This document shows, in pieces, positions 15,316-25,106 of a stretch of DNA of 64,000 nucleotides. The notes beneath the pieces are model-generated. The model saw only the letters and a list, made by a program, of their open reading frames with translations, did not search any database and was not told the DNA's origin. Origin of the DNA: CAISIP01 sp031396205 (GTDB taxonomy: Bacteria > Pseudomonadota > Gammaproteobacteria > Burkholderiales > Burkholderiaceae_C); NCBI GenBank assembly GCA_031396205.1, contig JANNKH010000041.1, forward strand, positions 1 through 64,000. Direction: 5' to 3'. The stretch's first letter is position 1; the number at the start of each line of letters is the position of its first letter. A program made the translations under genes and the position numbers.

Positions 15316-17943
15316 ATGTCGACTGCCATTGAAGTTCAACGCGGCATTCGCTCCCGCGCCTGGTCTACCTGGGCGATCGCAGCACTCGTGATGGTGCTGG
15401 CCCTGGCGATCGGTGCCTTTGCGTTGTCGCGCTGGCAGGTCGAACGCGCACAGGTGCAGCGCGAGGCGGCGGTTCGCCTGGCCTCGGAGCGCTCCCAGAT
15501 CCTGCAGCGCAATGTCGAGCGGCTGCTGGCCAACAACTATGCGCTGGCTGCGATGGTGGTCCAGGGCAACGGACAGGTCGCCAATTTCGACGCCGCGGCC
15601 GTGCAGCTGATCACCAGCAATCCGCAGCTGCTGGCGATATCCGTTTCGCCTGCGGGCGTGGTCCAGCAAGTGGCGCCGCTCAAAGGAAACGAGAACCTGA
15701 TCGGATTTGACCAACTGAACGATGCAGCGCAACGGCGCGAGGCCATTTTCACGCGCGACACCGGGCGCCTGACGCTGGCCGGGCCACTGCAGTTGGCGCA
15801 GGGGGGGCAGGGTGTGGTCAGCCGCCTGCCGGTATTCCTGGCCGATGCGGCGGGCGTGCGTCGGTTCTGGGGCTTCACGAATGTGGCCATTCGCCTGCCC
15901 GATCTGCTGGGCGGCGCGGGGCTGAACGACCTGCGCGAGCGCGGCTACGACTACCGCCTGTGGCGACTGCATGCCGATACCGGCGTGCAGCAGGTCATCG
16001 CGTCGTCGTCAAACAGCCCGTTGATCCGGCCGGTGCGCCAGAGCCTGGAAGTTCCCAACGGCGCCTGGAACCTCGATGTGGCCCCCGCAGGTGGGTGGGG
16101 GTACGGCCTGGGTCTGGTGCCGGGCGCCCTCGCCGTGTTGCTGACCAGCCTGTTGCTGGCGTACCTGGCGCAACTGCTGGTGGCGCAGCGGCGCTACAAG
16201 GCCGCTCTGGAATCGCTGATGCGCGAGCGCACGTCCGAGATGCTGGCAACCCAGAGCCAGCTGCGCTCCACGGTCGATGCGATTCGCGACCCCATCTACG
16301 AGATCGACCTGGAAGGCAACTACCACAGCTGTTATGCGCCCGCCGACAGCCCGATGCCGGCCGCGGCGGAGGATTTCGCCGGCAAGACGGTGTTCGACAT
16401 GTTGCCGCGCGACGCTGCGGAAGTGACGATGGAGGCGCTGCGCGGCGCGCAGCTGGACGGGTCCTCGCAAGGCGAGCAGTACGCACTGCTACTGGAACAG
16501 GGAACCCGCTGGTACGAACTGTCGGTTGCGCGCAAGCAGGTTGATGGTACCGACCTGCCGCGCTTTGTCGTGATGACACGCGATATCACCGGGCGCAAGA
16601 CCGCCAAGAGCGAGATCCGGCGGCTGGCGTTTTACGACCCGCTGACCGATCTGCCGAATCGCCGTTTGCTGCAGGACCGGCTGGAACACGCGCTGACGGC
16701 GACCGGACGCAGTCACCATCACGGCGCGCTGATGCTGATCGACCTGGACAATTTCAAGGCACTCAACGATACCTGGGGCCATGACAAGGGCGACCTGCTG
16801 CTCAAGCAGGTCGCGCTGCGCCTGAGCTCGTGCGTGCGTGATTGCGACACCGTTGCCCGGCTGGGGGGCGACGAGTTCGTGGTGCTGATCGACGATGCCG
16901 GAGCGATCGCGGCCGATGCGATGGCCAGCGCGCGCACGGTGGCGGAAAAAGTGCTCACCCGCCTGGGCGCCATCTATGACGTGGCGGGGCGCGAGCATCG
17001 CAGCGGATCGAGCATCGGTGTCTCGCTGTTCGGCGCCGATACCGGCCCCGTCGAGGAGGTGCTCAAGCGCGCCGACGTGGCGATGTATCAGGCCAAGGCG
17101 GCGGGCCGCAACACCGTGCGCTTCTTCGACCCGGCCATGCAGGCGGCCGTGGAGGCGCGCGCCGCACTGGAAGTCGACCTGCGCCGGGGATTGTCGCGCA
17201 ACGAACTTGCGTTGCACTACCAGCCCCAGGTCGGGCCCGGCGACCGGGTGATGGGTGCCGAAGCGCTGTTGCGTTGGACCCATCCGCTGCGGGGCCCGGT
17301 GTCGCCGGCTGAATTCATCCCGGTTGCGGAGCAGTCCGGCCTGATCGTCGGCCTGGGCGAATGGGTGCTGCAACATGCCTGTATCCAGCTCGCGCTGTGG
17401 GCCGCGCAGCCGCAGACCGCCGCATTGACGCTGTCCATCAATGTCAGTGTGCACCAGTTTCGGCAGGCCGACTTTGTCGACAGTGTGCGGCTGGCCCTGG
17501 AGCGCCACGGCGTCAACCCGGCCCGGCTCAAGCTGGAAATCACCGAGAGCATGTTTGTCCACGACCAGGACACCATCATCGACAAGATGCGCCAGGTCAA
17601 GGGCATGGGCGTGGGATTTTCGCTGGACGATTTTGGCACCGGGTATTCCTCGCTCAGCTACCTGCGTCGGCTGCCGCTGGACCAGCTCAAGATCGACCAG
17701 GCCTTCGTGCGCGAAGTGCTGACCGACCCCAATGACGCGGCCATCGCCCGCACCATCATCGCGCTGGGTCAAAGCCTGGGGCTGGCGGTGATAGCCGAGG
17801 GCGTCGAATTGCAGGGTCAGCGCGATTTCCTGGCCCAGCACGGGTGCGATTCCTGCCAGGGCTACCTGATCAGCCGGCCGTTGCCGATCGAGCAGTTCAG
17901 CCGGTTTGTCGAACAGCACCGGGTAGACGCGGTTACGGGCTAG
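15316..17943 (+). CDS. Membrane-bound CHASE-like/PAS/GGDEF/EAL protein
   Basis: An 875-residue c-di-GMP enzyme. Transmembrane helices at about residues 17-40 and 258-285 flank a periplasmic CHASE-type sensor. A PAS domain follows (about 310-430), then GGDEF (about 440-600; intact LGGDEFVVLID) and EAL (about 615-865; GAEALLRW, later NVSVHQF, LEITES and DDFGTGYSSLSYL). Both catalytic motifs are intact, so it may make and break c-di-GMP depending on signals. The start at ATG 15316 follows AAAAGG. It is nine bases after the transporter gene, hinting that it senses something linked to that transporter. Confidence 0.9.
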   Translation: MSTAIEVQRGIRSRAWSTWAIAALVMVLALAIGAFALSRWQVERAQVQREAAVRLASERSQILQRNVERLLANNYALAAMVVQGNGQVANFDAAAVQLITSNPQLLAISVSPAGVVQQVAPLKGNENLIGFDQLNDAAQRREAIFTRDTGRLTLAGPLQLAQGGQGVVSRLPVFLADAAGVRRFWGFTNVAIRLPDLLGGAGLNDLRERGYDYRLWRLHADTGVQQVIASSSNSPLIRPVRQSLEVPNGAWNLDVAPAGGWGYGLGLVPGALAVLLTSLLLAYLAQLLVAQRRYKAALESLMRERTSEMLATQSQLRSTVDAIRDPIYEIDLEGNYHSCYAPADSPMPAAAEDFAGKTVFDMLPRDAAEVTMEALRGAQLDGSSQGEQYALLLEQGTRWYELSVARKQVDGTDLPRFVVMTRDITGRKTAKSEIRRLAFYDPLTDLPNRRLLQDRLEHALTATGRSHHHGALMLIDLDNFKALNDTWGHDKGDLLLKQVALRLSSCVRDCDTVARLGGDEFVVLIDDAGAIAADAMASARTVAEKVLTRLGAIYDVAGREHRSGSSIGVSLFGADTGPVEEVLKRADVAMYQAKAAGRNTVRFFDPAMQAAVEARAALEVDLRRGLSRNELALHYQPQVGPGDRVMGAEALLRWTHPLRGPVSPAEFIPVAEQSGLIVGLGEWVLQHACIQLALWAAQPQTAALTLSINVSVHQFRQADFVDSVRLALERHGVNPARLKLEITESMFVHDQDTIIDKMRQVKGMGVGFSLDDFGTGYSSLSYLRRLPLDQLKIDQAFVREVLTDPNDAAIARTIIALGQSLGLAVIAEGVELQGQRDFLAQHGCDSCQGYLISRPLPIEQFSRFVEQHRVDAVTG

Positions 17944-18125
17944 GCGCCGCAGCAGTGGGGTGCGGCAGCGTTAGCGCTGAAACTGGCCGCGCAGCGCCGT
18001 ATATTGCGCGCGATGGCGGACGTGGCGCTCGCGCTGCGCCCTCGAGCGGAACATCCGACGATACGTGCTCCGGTGTTTTCCTGAGGTTTGCCGGGAAGTG
18101 CGTACCAGACTGGGCCGGACGGGAC

Positions 18126-20285
18126 TCAGATCGCCAGCGGATCGACATCCACCGCCCAGCGCAGCAGGCCGCGTCCGGCATCGCTCTGGCGCACGCCATG
18201 CAGCACGCCATGCCAGGCGGCGAGGAAGGTTTGCAGCGCCATGCGCGAGGAGCTTTCGACCAGCATCTGGGTGCGCTCCACGTTGGCCACCCGCTGCACC
18301 ACCATCGGCACCGCCGGATACAGCGTGACGAGGGCAAAACCCGGCAGGTGGGTCAGCTGCGCCTGTGCGGCGGCGCTGGCTGCGTCCAGGAAGGCCTGCG
18401 CCGCATGCTGCGTCCGCGCCTCCGCGCGCAGCAGGGCCTGGAAGGAAAACGGTGGCAGGCCGGCGCGTTTGCGGTCCTGCAGCTGCTGCTCGGCAAAAGC
18501 CGGGTAGTCGTGCCGCTTGAGGGCCTCGAACAACGGGTGTCGGGGCTGGAAGGTCTGGATCCACATCTCGCTGTGGCCACTGGTCGCCGCATCACGACCG
18601 GCCCTGCCGGCGGCCTGCATCAACAGGCTGAAAAGCCGCTCCGGCGCGCGAAAGTCGCTGGAGAACAATGCGTTGTCGGCGTTGATGGCCGCCACCAGCG
18701 TGATACGGCGGAAATCATGCCCCTTGGCGACCATCTGGGTGCCCACCAGCACATCCACCGCACCTGAATGCACCTGGGCCAACTGCGACTGCAAGCTGCC
18801 ACGGTGGCGGGTGCTGTCGGCGTCGATGCGGGCCACATGGACAGGGCTGCCATCCGGGTCGTCGGCTGTCTGCGAGCCGGGGCGACGCACGGCAGCGAGC
18901 AGCTCGACCAGGTGTTCCTGCAGCCGCTCGGTGCCCCGGCCGACTGGCCCAATGTCCATGTTGCCGCATTCGGGGCAGGCGCGTGGAACCGGCTCGGCGA
19001 AACCGCAGTGATGGCAACGCAGGCTGCGATCAATCTTGTGAAACACGCGGTAGGCGCTGCAATGCGGACAGGCGCTTTTCCAGTCGCATGCGCCGCATTG
19101 CAACACCGGCGCATAACCACGCCGGTTCAGGAACACCATGCTCTGCTCGCCGGCGGCCACGCGTTGGCGGATCGCGTCCAGCAGCGGCGGCGCGATGACC
19201 GCGCGCCGGGGCTGGCGGTTCATGTCGACGCGTCGCACCAGCGGCAGGCGGGCTTGTTCGCCTACACGGCTGGGCATGTGCAGCCGGGTATAGCGGCCTC
19301 CGTCGGCGCGCGAGCGGCTCTGGTGCCAGCTCTCCAGCGATGGCGTGGCCGAGCCCAGGATCACCTTGGCGTCCTGCAGGCGGCCGCGGTACACCGCCAG
19401 GTCGCGCGCCGAATAGCGGGCGCCTTCCTGCTGCTTGTAGCTCGGGTCGTGCTCCTCGTCGACAATGATCAGCCTGAGGCCGGGCATGGACGCGAAGACC
19501 GCCATCCGGGTGCCGAGCACGATGCGTGCGCTGCCCAGGTGCGCCGCCAGCCAACTGCGCAGGCGCTGCGGGTTGGTCATGCCGCTGTGCAGCGATACCA
19601 CGGCGTCGGCGCCAAACTCTGGCGCAAAACGCTGCAGGAAACGCTCTTGCAGCTGGGGCGTGAGGTTGATCTCGGGCACCATGACCAGTGCCTGAGCGTC
19701 GGAATCGCGCTGCAGCAGTTCGTGCACGCATTGCAGGTAGACCTCGGTCTTGCCACTGCCGGTGGCGCCGAACAGCAGGAAGCAGCCGCTTCCCAGGCGC
19801 AGTTGTTCCATCGCCACCCGTTGTTCCGGACTCAGTTCCGGCGCCAGCGCCGCGGCCTGCGGTTCGCCGCTAGATGCCAAGGGCTCGCGCTGCACTGCGG
19901 TGCGCGGTGACGGGCCGGAGCGGCGCAAACGGCGCTGTAGTTGTGCTTCGCTGAGGTCGCGCAGCTGCGGCGGCAATGCGGACAAAGCCACTTCGCCGGG
20001 CGCACGCTGGTAATAGCGGGCGGCAAAATCGACCAAGCGCCTCCAGGACTCGGACAGGGGCGGGAGTCCGGTCAATGGCGCGGAGACAGGGCGCAGGCGG
20101 GATTCATCCAGGGGTTCGGCGTCTGCAGCCGCAGCGTCCCACACCACGCCCAGGGTCTCGCGGCGACCCAATGGCACTCGCACAAGGCTCCCCGCCGCGA
20201 GTGGCTGCTCGCTGTGGTAGCTCAGGGCGCCGCCGATCTGGCTGTGTGCCGGTGTCTGCACCAGGACCGGGATCAGATGCACCAT
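18126..20285 (-). CDS. priA: Primosomal protein N' (replication restart helicase PriA)
   Basis: A 719-residue PriA. It has the N-terminal DNA-binding domain (first 100 residues), the helicase core with GATGSGKTEVYLQ as Walker A and a DEEHD motif II, and the zinc-binding insertion with eight cysteines (CGACDWKSACPHC and CHHCGF, CPECG). PriA recognises stalled forks and reloads the replisome. Length and domain order are normal. It is divergent from nothing nearby and is separated from hemE by an AT-rich spacer. The hemE-priA neighbourhood is seen in other Burkholderiales. Confidence 0.95.
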   Translation of the reverse strand: MVHLIPVLVQTPAHSQIGGALSYHSEQPLAAGSLVRVPLGRRETLGVVWDAAAADAEPLDESRLRPVSAPLTGLPPLSESWRRLVDFAARYYQRAPGEVALSALPPQLRDLSEAQLQRRLRRSGPSPRTAVQREPLASSGEPQAAALAPELSPEQRVAMEQLRLGSGCFLLFGATGSGKTEVYLQCVHELLQRDSDAQALVMVPEINLTPQLQERFLQRFAPEFGADAVVSLHSGMTNPQRLRSWLAAHLGSARIVLGTRMAVFASMPGLRLIIVDEEHDPSYKQQEGARYSARDLAVYRGRLQDAKVILGSATPSLESWHQSRSRADGGRYTRLHMPSRVGEQARLPLVRRVDMNRQPRRAVIAPPLLDAIRQRVAAGEQSMVFLNRRGYAPVLQCGACDWKSACPHCSAYRVFHKIDRSLRCHHCGFAEPVPRACPECGNMDIGPVGRGTERLQEHLVELLAAVRRPGSQTADDPDGSPVHVARIDADSTRHRGSLQSQLAQVHSGAVDVLVGTQMVAKGHDFRRITLVAAINADNALFSSDFRAPERLFSLLMQAAGRAGRDAATSGHSEMWIQTFQPRHPLFEALKRHDYPAFAEQQLQDRKRAGLPPFSFQALLRAEARTQHAAQAFLDAASAAAQAQLTHLPGFALVTLYPAVPMVVQRVANVERTQMLVESSSRMALQTFLAAWHGVLHGVRQSDAGRGLLRWAVDVDPLAI

Positions 20286-20635
20286 GAAAAAGTCACGTTT
20301 GAGGGGTCTTCTTGATGTGAACTTGTGAAGTACGGTTTAAGTGCTTGATCCATAAGAACTTTAGGCGTCATTCAAGTTTTCTGTGGATAACTTTGTTGAT
20401 ATCCCTGCGTCGCCGGCGCGCAAGCCTTGAAAACAAAGGCTTTGGCTGGATTGCCCAGCAAAACGGCATTTGCGCAATAACTATATGAATCAATAACTTA
20501 GAATGGCTATGGGTTTTGTAGCAGAGCACAACCGGAAACGGCCTGGGTTGCGCAGTGCAGCAAATATTTTGTGAATAAGTCAGGGTTCACCAACCTGCCA
20601 GGCGCCTATGTGTGGTAGGTCAGGCCGGTTGGCGT
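20286..20635. other. AT-rich intergenic spacer between hemE and priA
   Basis: No gene is visible in these 350 bases. The stretch is clearly richer in A and T than its surroundings. It holds one perfect DnaA-box match (TGTGGATAA on the plus strand at 20382-20390) and one with a single mismatch (TGTGAATAA at 20570-20578). It also must contain the priA promoter. No terminator hairpin for hemE is at its right-hand end, since hemE ends at 20636 on the same strand as priA. Confidence 0.5.
20382..20390 (-). promoter_or_regulatory. DnaA-box match
   Basis: TTATCCACA on the minus strand, identical to the E. coli DnaA consensus, about 100 bases upstream of priA in AT-rich DNA. A second site with one mismatch lies 190 bases away at 20570-20578. 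Two boxes are too few for a chromosome origin by themselves, but they could regulate priA or belong to an origin-proximal DnaA-binding cluster. Confidence 0.45.
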
Positions 20636-21775
20636 TTACGGGCGCATCTGCCGCGACAGGGCATGCACCGCGTCGACCAGTTGCGCGACATTGTCGGGCG
20701 GCGTGTGCTGGCTGATGCCATGGCCCAGGTTGAAAATATGCGTCGGACCGACCCGGTCGGCGTCGTCGCCCGGGGCTTTGTGCGGGACGCCAAAACTCTG
20801 CAGCACGCGCCGGACCTCGGCCTGGATCTGCCCGGCGCCGGCGAACAACACGTTGGGGTCGATATTGCCTTGCAATGCCTTGCCCGGCCCACCGACCTGA
20901 CCGCCAACCTGCGCGCGCGCCTGGGCCAGATTGACCGTCCAGTCCAGTCCCAGTACGTCGCAATCGAGTTGCCCCATCTCCTGCAACCACAAACCACCGC
21001 CCTTGGTGAAAACAATGCGGGGAATCACCGCCCCTGCATGCTCGCGCTTGAGTTGAGCCAGCACGCGTGCGGTGTAGGCCAGGCTGAACTGCTGAAACGC
21101 GCCATCGGCCAGCACGCCGCCCCAGCTGTCGAAAACCATCACCGCCTGCGCCCCGGCTTCGATCTGGGCATTGAGGTAGGTGGCGACTGCATCGGCGTTG
21201 ATCGCCAGTATGCGGTGCATCAGGTCCGGGCGCGCATACAGCATGGTCTTGACCAGCCGGTAGTCGTCGGAGCCGGCGCCTTCGACCATGTAGCAGGCCA
21301 GCGTCCAGGGGCTGCCGGCAAATCCGATCAGGGGCACCCTGCCGTGCAGGGCCTTGCGGATCGAGCCGACCGCATCGAACACATAGCGCAGCTTGTCCAG
21401 GTCGGGGACCGCGAGCCTGGCCACCGCCGCCTCGTCGCGCACCGGATGCGCGAACCGCGGTCCTTCACCGATCGCGAAACTAAGGCCCAGCCCCATTGCG
21501 TCGGGAATCGTCAATATGTCGCTGAACAGGATCGCCGCGTCCAGCCGGTAACGCTCCAGCGGTTGCAGCGTCACTTCGGTCGCGTAATCGGTATTGGTCG
21601 CCAGGCCCATGAAGCTGCCCGCCTTGGCGCGGGTAGCCCGGTATTCGGGCAAATAACGACCCGCCTGACGCATCAGCCAGACGGGTGTGTGGTCGGTTGC
21701 CTGGCGCATGCAGGCACGCAGGAAAGTGTCGTTGCGCAGCGTCGCGAACGGGCTGCCTTGGCTGGATACGGGCAT
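20636..21775 (-). CDS. hemE: Uroporphyrinogen decarboxylase
   Basis: A 379-residue HemE, the enzyme that decarboxylates the four acetate side chains of uroporphyrinogen III to give coproporphyrinogen III in heme synthesis. Diagnostic motifs are PVWLMRQAGRYLPEY near residue 31, the catalytic-loop Asp in ILFSDILTIPDAMG, and GFAGSPWTLA. The final part contains GNIDPNVLFAG and HGISQHTPPDNV. Length and motifs are intact. It is co-directional with priA but 350 bases apart. The N-terminus is well defined (MPVSSQGSPFATLRNDTFL). Confidence 0.96.
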   Translation of the reverse strand: MPVSSQGSPFATLRNDTFLRACMRQATDHTPVWLMRQAGRYLPEYRATRAKAGSFMGLATNTDYATEVTLQPLERYRLDAAILFSDILTIPDAMGLGLSFAIGEGPRFAHPVRDEAAVARLAVPDLDKLRYVFDAVGSIRKALHGRVPLIGFAGSPWTLACYMVEGAGSDDYRLVKTMLYARPDLMHRILAINADAVATYLNAQIEAGAQAVMVFDSWGGVLADGAFQQFSLAYTARVLAQLKREHAGAVIPRIVFTKGGGLWLQEMGQLDCDVLGLDWTVNLAQARAQVGGQVGGPGKALQGNIDPNVLFAGAGQIQAEVRRVLQSFGVPHKAPGDDADRVGPTHIFNLGHGISQHTPPDNVAQLVDAVHALSRQMRP

Positions 21776-21844
21776 GCAGCTATTGTGGCAGCACGGTGGC
21801 CGCCGGGCAGGGCCTGCGCGCTGACGCTGGCGCCGCGCCGCGCG

Positions 21845-22099
21845 TCAGACGATGCTCAGCGGCGCGGGTTGGGATGCGGCAAACTGTGCCGCATCCTCGC
21901 TGCATTGGCCGTCGGTGGATTCAGCCCACCATCGGGAGTCCGGATCCGATCGCTGCTGCAACTCCGTGCTGGCGAAATCCTCGCCGGGGGTAGCCGCAGC
22001 GGTCGGGTCGGGAGCGGTTGCGCGGTCTGGCATGGCTGACGGGTCTGGCGTAGCGGGGTCGACTTGCTGCGTGTCCTGCCATTCGTTCGAATGAGTCAA
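21845..22099 (-). CDS. Small hypothetical acidic protein (TTG start)
   Basis: An 84-residue protein of unknown role. The start is taken as TTG at 22099 because GGAGGG lies six bases upstream; a further in-frame ATG at 22129 has no such site and lies before it. The protein is rich in Asp, Ser, Thr, Pro and Gln, has no hydrophobic segment and looks intrinsically disordered, with one Cys. It lies 69 bases upstream of hemE on the same strand and could be co-transcribed with it. No family was recognised. Confidence 0.5.
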   Translation of the reverse strand: MTHSNEWQDTQQVDPATPDPSAMPDRATAPDPTAAATPGEDFASTELQQRSDPDSRWWAESTDGQCSEDAAQFAASQPAPLSIV

Positions 22100-22258
22100 T
22101 GTTATCCCTCCGTTGGCTGCTGCAGGCAACCTTTGCGGGCCACTATAACGCTACATTGCGGTCCTTGCCAATAGCGTGTGGAGTCGCCCGCAGCTTTGCG
22201 GCGCGGGCTGCTCGGGTCCTGGCGCAGGCACTGCCTTCGCGGCCGGGCAGGGGCGTCA

Positions 22259-22873
22259 TCAGGTCTTGTACTTGATCGAGCAGCCGTAGGGCCGGGTCGT
22301 CGCCGCACTGATGGGTTGGCCCGCCAGCGTTTCCCGGATACCCTTCTTGACATAGTTGACGGCGCTCTTGATGTCGTCGGCCCGGGCCGACGGAATGCTG
22401 TCGATGCCACCCGCGTAGACCAGCAGGCCCTGCGGGTTGACGATGTACATGTGCGGCGTGGTACGGGCGCCATAGGCTTTGCCCACGGTTCCCTGTTCAT
22501 CCATCAGCGTGCGGGTGGCAGCGGCCTGCTGGGTCTGCATCCAGCGCGCCATCTGTTCGGGCGCCAGGTAGTCGCCACTGGCATCCTCGGTCGAATTGAT
22601 CGCCAGCCATACAACGCCGGCCCCCACCACCTCCTTCTGTGTGCCCTGCATGTTCGCGCTGCTGTAGTGCTTGCGCACATAGGGACAGCCAGGGTTGACC
22701 CACTCCAGCACCACATGCTTGCCGCGAAAGTCGCTCAGGCTGACCGGCTTGCCGGAAGTGTCTGTAAGGGTGAAGTCGGGGGCCTTGTGGCCGACCGACG
22801 GCGCAGCGGAACTGCTGGTGGCAAATCCGAGTGCGGCAACAGCGGCACTGGCGATCAGGGTACGACGCAACAT
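22259..22873 (-). CDS. Exported AhpC/TSA-type redoxin
   Basis: A 204-residue thioredoxin-fold protein with a signal peptide (residues 1-24, cleavage likely after SSSAA). The redoxin core starts at HKAPDFTLTDTSG. Its active site is NPGCPYVRKHY: one cysteine instead of the CxxC pair, so it resembles peroxiredoxins or single-Cys redoxins rather than disulfide oxidases. TTPHMYIV supplies the conserved cis-proline. AGGAGG precedes the ATG. It lies 61 bases downstream of the DsbD-type gene on the same strand, so it probably acts in periplasmic thiol metabolism fed by that reductase. Confidence 0.85.
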   Translation of the reverse strand: MLRRTLIASAAVAALGFATSSSAAPSVGHKAPDFTLTDTSGKPVSLSDFRGKHVVLEWVNPGCPYVRKHYSSANMQGTQKEVVGAGVVWLAINSTEDASGDYLAPEQMARWMQTQQAAATRTLMDEQGTVGKAYGARTTPHMYIVNPQGLLVYAGGIDSIPSARADDIKSAVNYVKKGIRETLAGQPISAATTRPYGCSIKYKT

Positions 22874-22934
22874 GAAAACCTCCTGCTCAGGTTGGGAAAG
22901 GAAACATCGCCATCAGTGCCAGGAGCCTGACGCC

Positions 22935-25106
22935 TCACAGACGGGCCAGCGCGGCACGCACGTCCGACACACTCAGGATCTCCGACAGCAGCACCGGCGC
23001 GCGACCGGCCTGGTACAGGACATATACCGGCACGCCATTGCGCCCGAGTTGCTGTAACGCAGCAGTGATGGCCGGGTCGCGCCGGGTCCAGTCGGCGCGC
23101 AGCAAGGCGACTTTTTTTGCCGTCATGTCGGCCAGCACCAGAGGGTCGCTGAGGGTTGCCTTTTTGTTGTACTGGCAAGTGACGCACCAAGCGGCCGTGA
23201 AGTCGACAAACACCGGCTGGCCGCCGGCCAGGATCTGGTCGACCCGCCCGGGGGCCCAGGCCTGCCATTGGTCGTCGGCACTGCCCAGGCGCACCATCGA
23301 GACCGGTGTCGTGACATAGCCGCCAATGCCCCACGCCATGCCGAGCAGCGCCGCCAGCGACACAGCGCCGGCAATCAGGCGGGGCCTGCCTGCCAGCGTC
23401 ATCGCCCAGACGACAAAGGCGACCGCCACCAGCAGCGCCAGCAGTGCGCCGGCGCCGTCGATGCCGCTTTGTTGCCCCAGCACCCAGACCAGCCATGCGA
23501 CGGTGGCGAACATAGGAAAGGCCATGAACTTGCGCAGACTGTCCATCCATGCGCCTGGCTTGGGCAAGGCCCGGGCCACCGCCGGCACCAGGCTGGCAAG
23601 CAGGTAGGGCAGCGCCAGGCCCAGGCCCAGCATGGCGAACACCGCGATTGCCTGCACCGGTGGCAAGGCTACAGCCAGGCCCAGCGAGGCGCCCATGAAC
23701 GGCGCCGTACACGGCGAGGCGATGGCCACCGCCAGCACGCCGGTGAAAAACGCATCGGTTACCGGATGGCGCGGCTGGAAGCCGGCCAGGCTGGACGGCA
23801 GCACCTGGGCGAACTGGAACACGCCGGTCAGGTTCAGCCCGATCAGCGTGAACAGCAGCGCCAGCGTGGCAACCACCGCCGGGTTCTGCAACTGGAAGCC
23901 CCAGCCCAGGCTTTCGCCGGCGCTGCGCAGCGCCAGCATCAGCAGGCCCAGCGCAATGAAGCTCGACAACACGCCGCAGGTATAGGCGATGCCATTGATC
24001 CGGTGCGCCCGGCGATCATGGGCATGGCGCGCGAAACCCAGCACCTTGATGGCCAGGATCGGAAAAACACAGGGCATGAGATTCAGGATCAGACCGCCGA
24101 TCAGCGCACCGGCGAGTGCGGCCCAGAATCCGATCTGCGCAGCACCCGGTTGCCGCAAGAAGCCGCCGCCATCGGCGCGCTGGGCGCCCAGCGCCGCCTG
24201 CAGCGCGGTCGATACCGGCGCCACGCCACTCACCGGGGGCCAGTTGCCCGACACCGGCATCTCGATTCGCTGCCCCTGGCCGGCCAGCGCCAGCACCACC
24301 GGCATCACCGACGGGCTGTTGCTGCGCTGCGGCGACAGCGGTACCTGCGCCGTCCAGACCGCCCCATCCCAGGCCTGGCTCCAGTCGGCCGCCGTTGCAA
24401 TGACCTCGGGTGTTTCGGGAAAGAACTCCAGCCGGCGACCCTGCCAGACGGCGGGCAGGGCGTGCACGGCAAGCCGGATCGACGATCCATCGATGGCCAG
24501 CGAGTTGCCGGGCGCGGCGGGCAACTCGGTCGGGGCACTGCGCCAAGCGGCATCGAATGCGGCCGCGTTCCCGGCTGTGGAGCTCTTGATCGGGATCTGC
24601 AACGTGAACTGGCCTTCTTCCGGAATGCATTCGGTCTTGCACACCAGCCAGGCCGCGGACAGCTTGACGGTGACCGTATCGGACAGCAGGGGCCCCTTGA
24701 ATTGCGGGCCGATGGTCAAGGGCACCGGCAGCAATACGGTGCCCTCATAGCCGTAGTTGGCCAGGGTGCCGATCGGAATCTTCTTGGGCAGCGGCCACTG
24801 GATGTCGCCTGCCGTTACGCCCTCGGGCAAGGACCACTGCAGCTGCGTGGCCAGGCCGGAATCGCCCGAGTTCTTCCAGTAGGTATGCCACTCGGGCTTG
24901 TGGGTCAATTGCAGGCCGACCCAGACTGTCGTGCCAGGGCCGATGCCGTCGGGCACTTGCGCCACCAGTTCGGCGCGTACCTGCTCGGTCGTCACGACCG
25001 CTTTTGTCGAGCCGGAGAACTGGGCCGATGCCGCGATCGGGAGCAGGGCGACGATGGCGGGGGCCAGCCAACGCGCCAGGCGCAACAGGGGATTGAGTCG
25101 GGTCAT
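22935..25106 (-). CDS. DsbD-type thiol:disulfide interchange protein
   Basis: A 723-residue membrane reductase that carries electrons from cytoplasmic thioredoxin to the periplasm. Domains in order: signal peptide (1-28); N-terminal periplasmic domain with the Cys pair in CKTECIPEEG; a CcdA-like membrane core of about eight helices with cysteines in NLMPCVFPILAIK and ASPCTAPFMG; and a C-terminal thioredoxin domain with CVTC (FTAAWCVTCQYNKK). The extended N-terminal domain resembles the ScsB/DsbD-like branch rather than compact E. coli DsbD. The start at 25106 gives a clean signal peptide; 25148 is an alternative. It is followed by a periplasmic redoxin that may be its client. Confidence 0.9.
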   Translation of the reverse strand: MTRLNPLLRLARWLAPAIVALLPIAASAQFSGSTKAVVTTEQVRAELVAQVPDGIGPGTTVWVGLQLTHKPEWHTYWKNSGDSGLATQLQWSLPEGVTAGDIQWPLPKKIPIGTLANYGYEGTVLLPVPLTIGPQFKGPLLSDTVTVKLSAAWLVCKTECIPEEGQFTLQIPIKSSTAGNAAAFDAAWRSAPTELPAAPGNSLAIDGSSIRLAVHALPAVWQGRRLEFFPETPEVIATAADWSQAWDGAVWTAQVPLSPQRSNSPSVMPVVLALAGQGQRIEMPVSGNWPPVSGVAPVSTALQAALGAQRADGGGFLRQPGAAQIGFWAALAGALIGGLILNLMPCVFPILAIKVLGFARHAHDRRAHRINGIAYTCGVLSSFIALGLLMLALRSAGESLGWGFQLQNPAVVATLALLFTLIGLNLTGVFQFAQVLPSSLAGFQPRHPVTDAFFTGVLAVAIASPCTAPFMGASLGLAVALPPVQAIAVFAMLGLGLALPYLLASLVPAVARALPKPGAWMDSLRKFMAFPMFATVAWLVWVLGQQSGIDGAGALLALLVAVAFVVWAMTLAGRPRLIAGAVSLAALLGMAWGIGGYVTTPVSMVRLGSADDQWQAWAPGRVDQILAGGQPVFVDFTAAWCVTCQYNKKATLSDPLVLADMTAKKVALLRADWTRRDPAITAALQQLGRNGVPVYVLYQAGRAPVLLSEILSVSDVRAALARL

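Noticed and set aside
20286..20635. Considered as the chromosome origin itself
   Set aside because: Only two DnaA-box matches and no dnaA, rpmH or gidA beside it.
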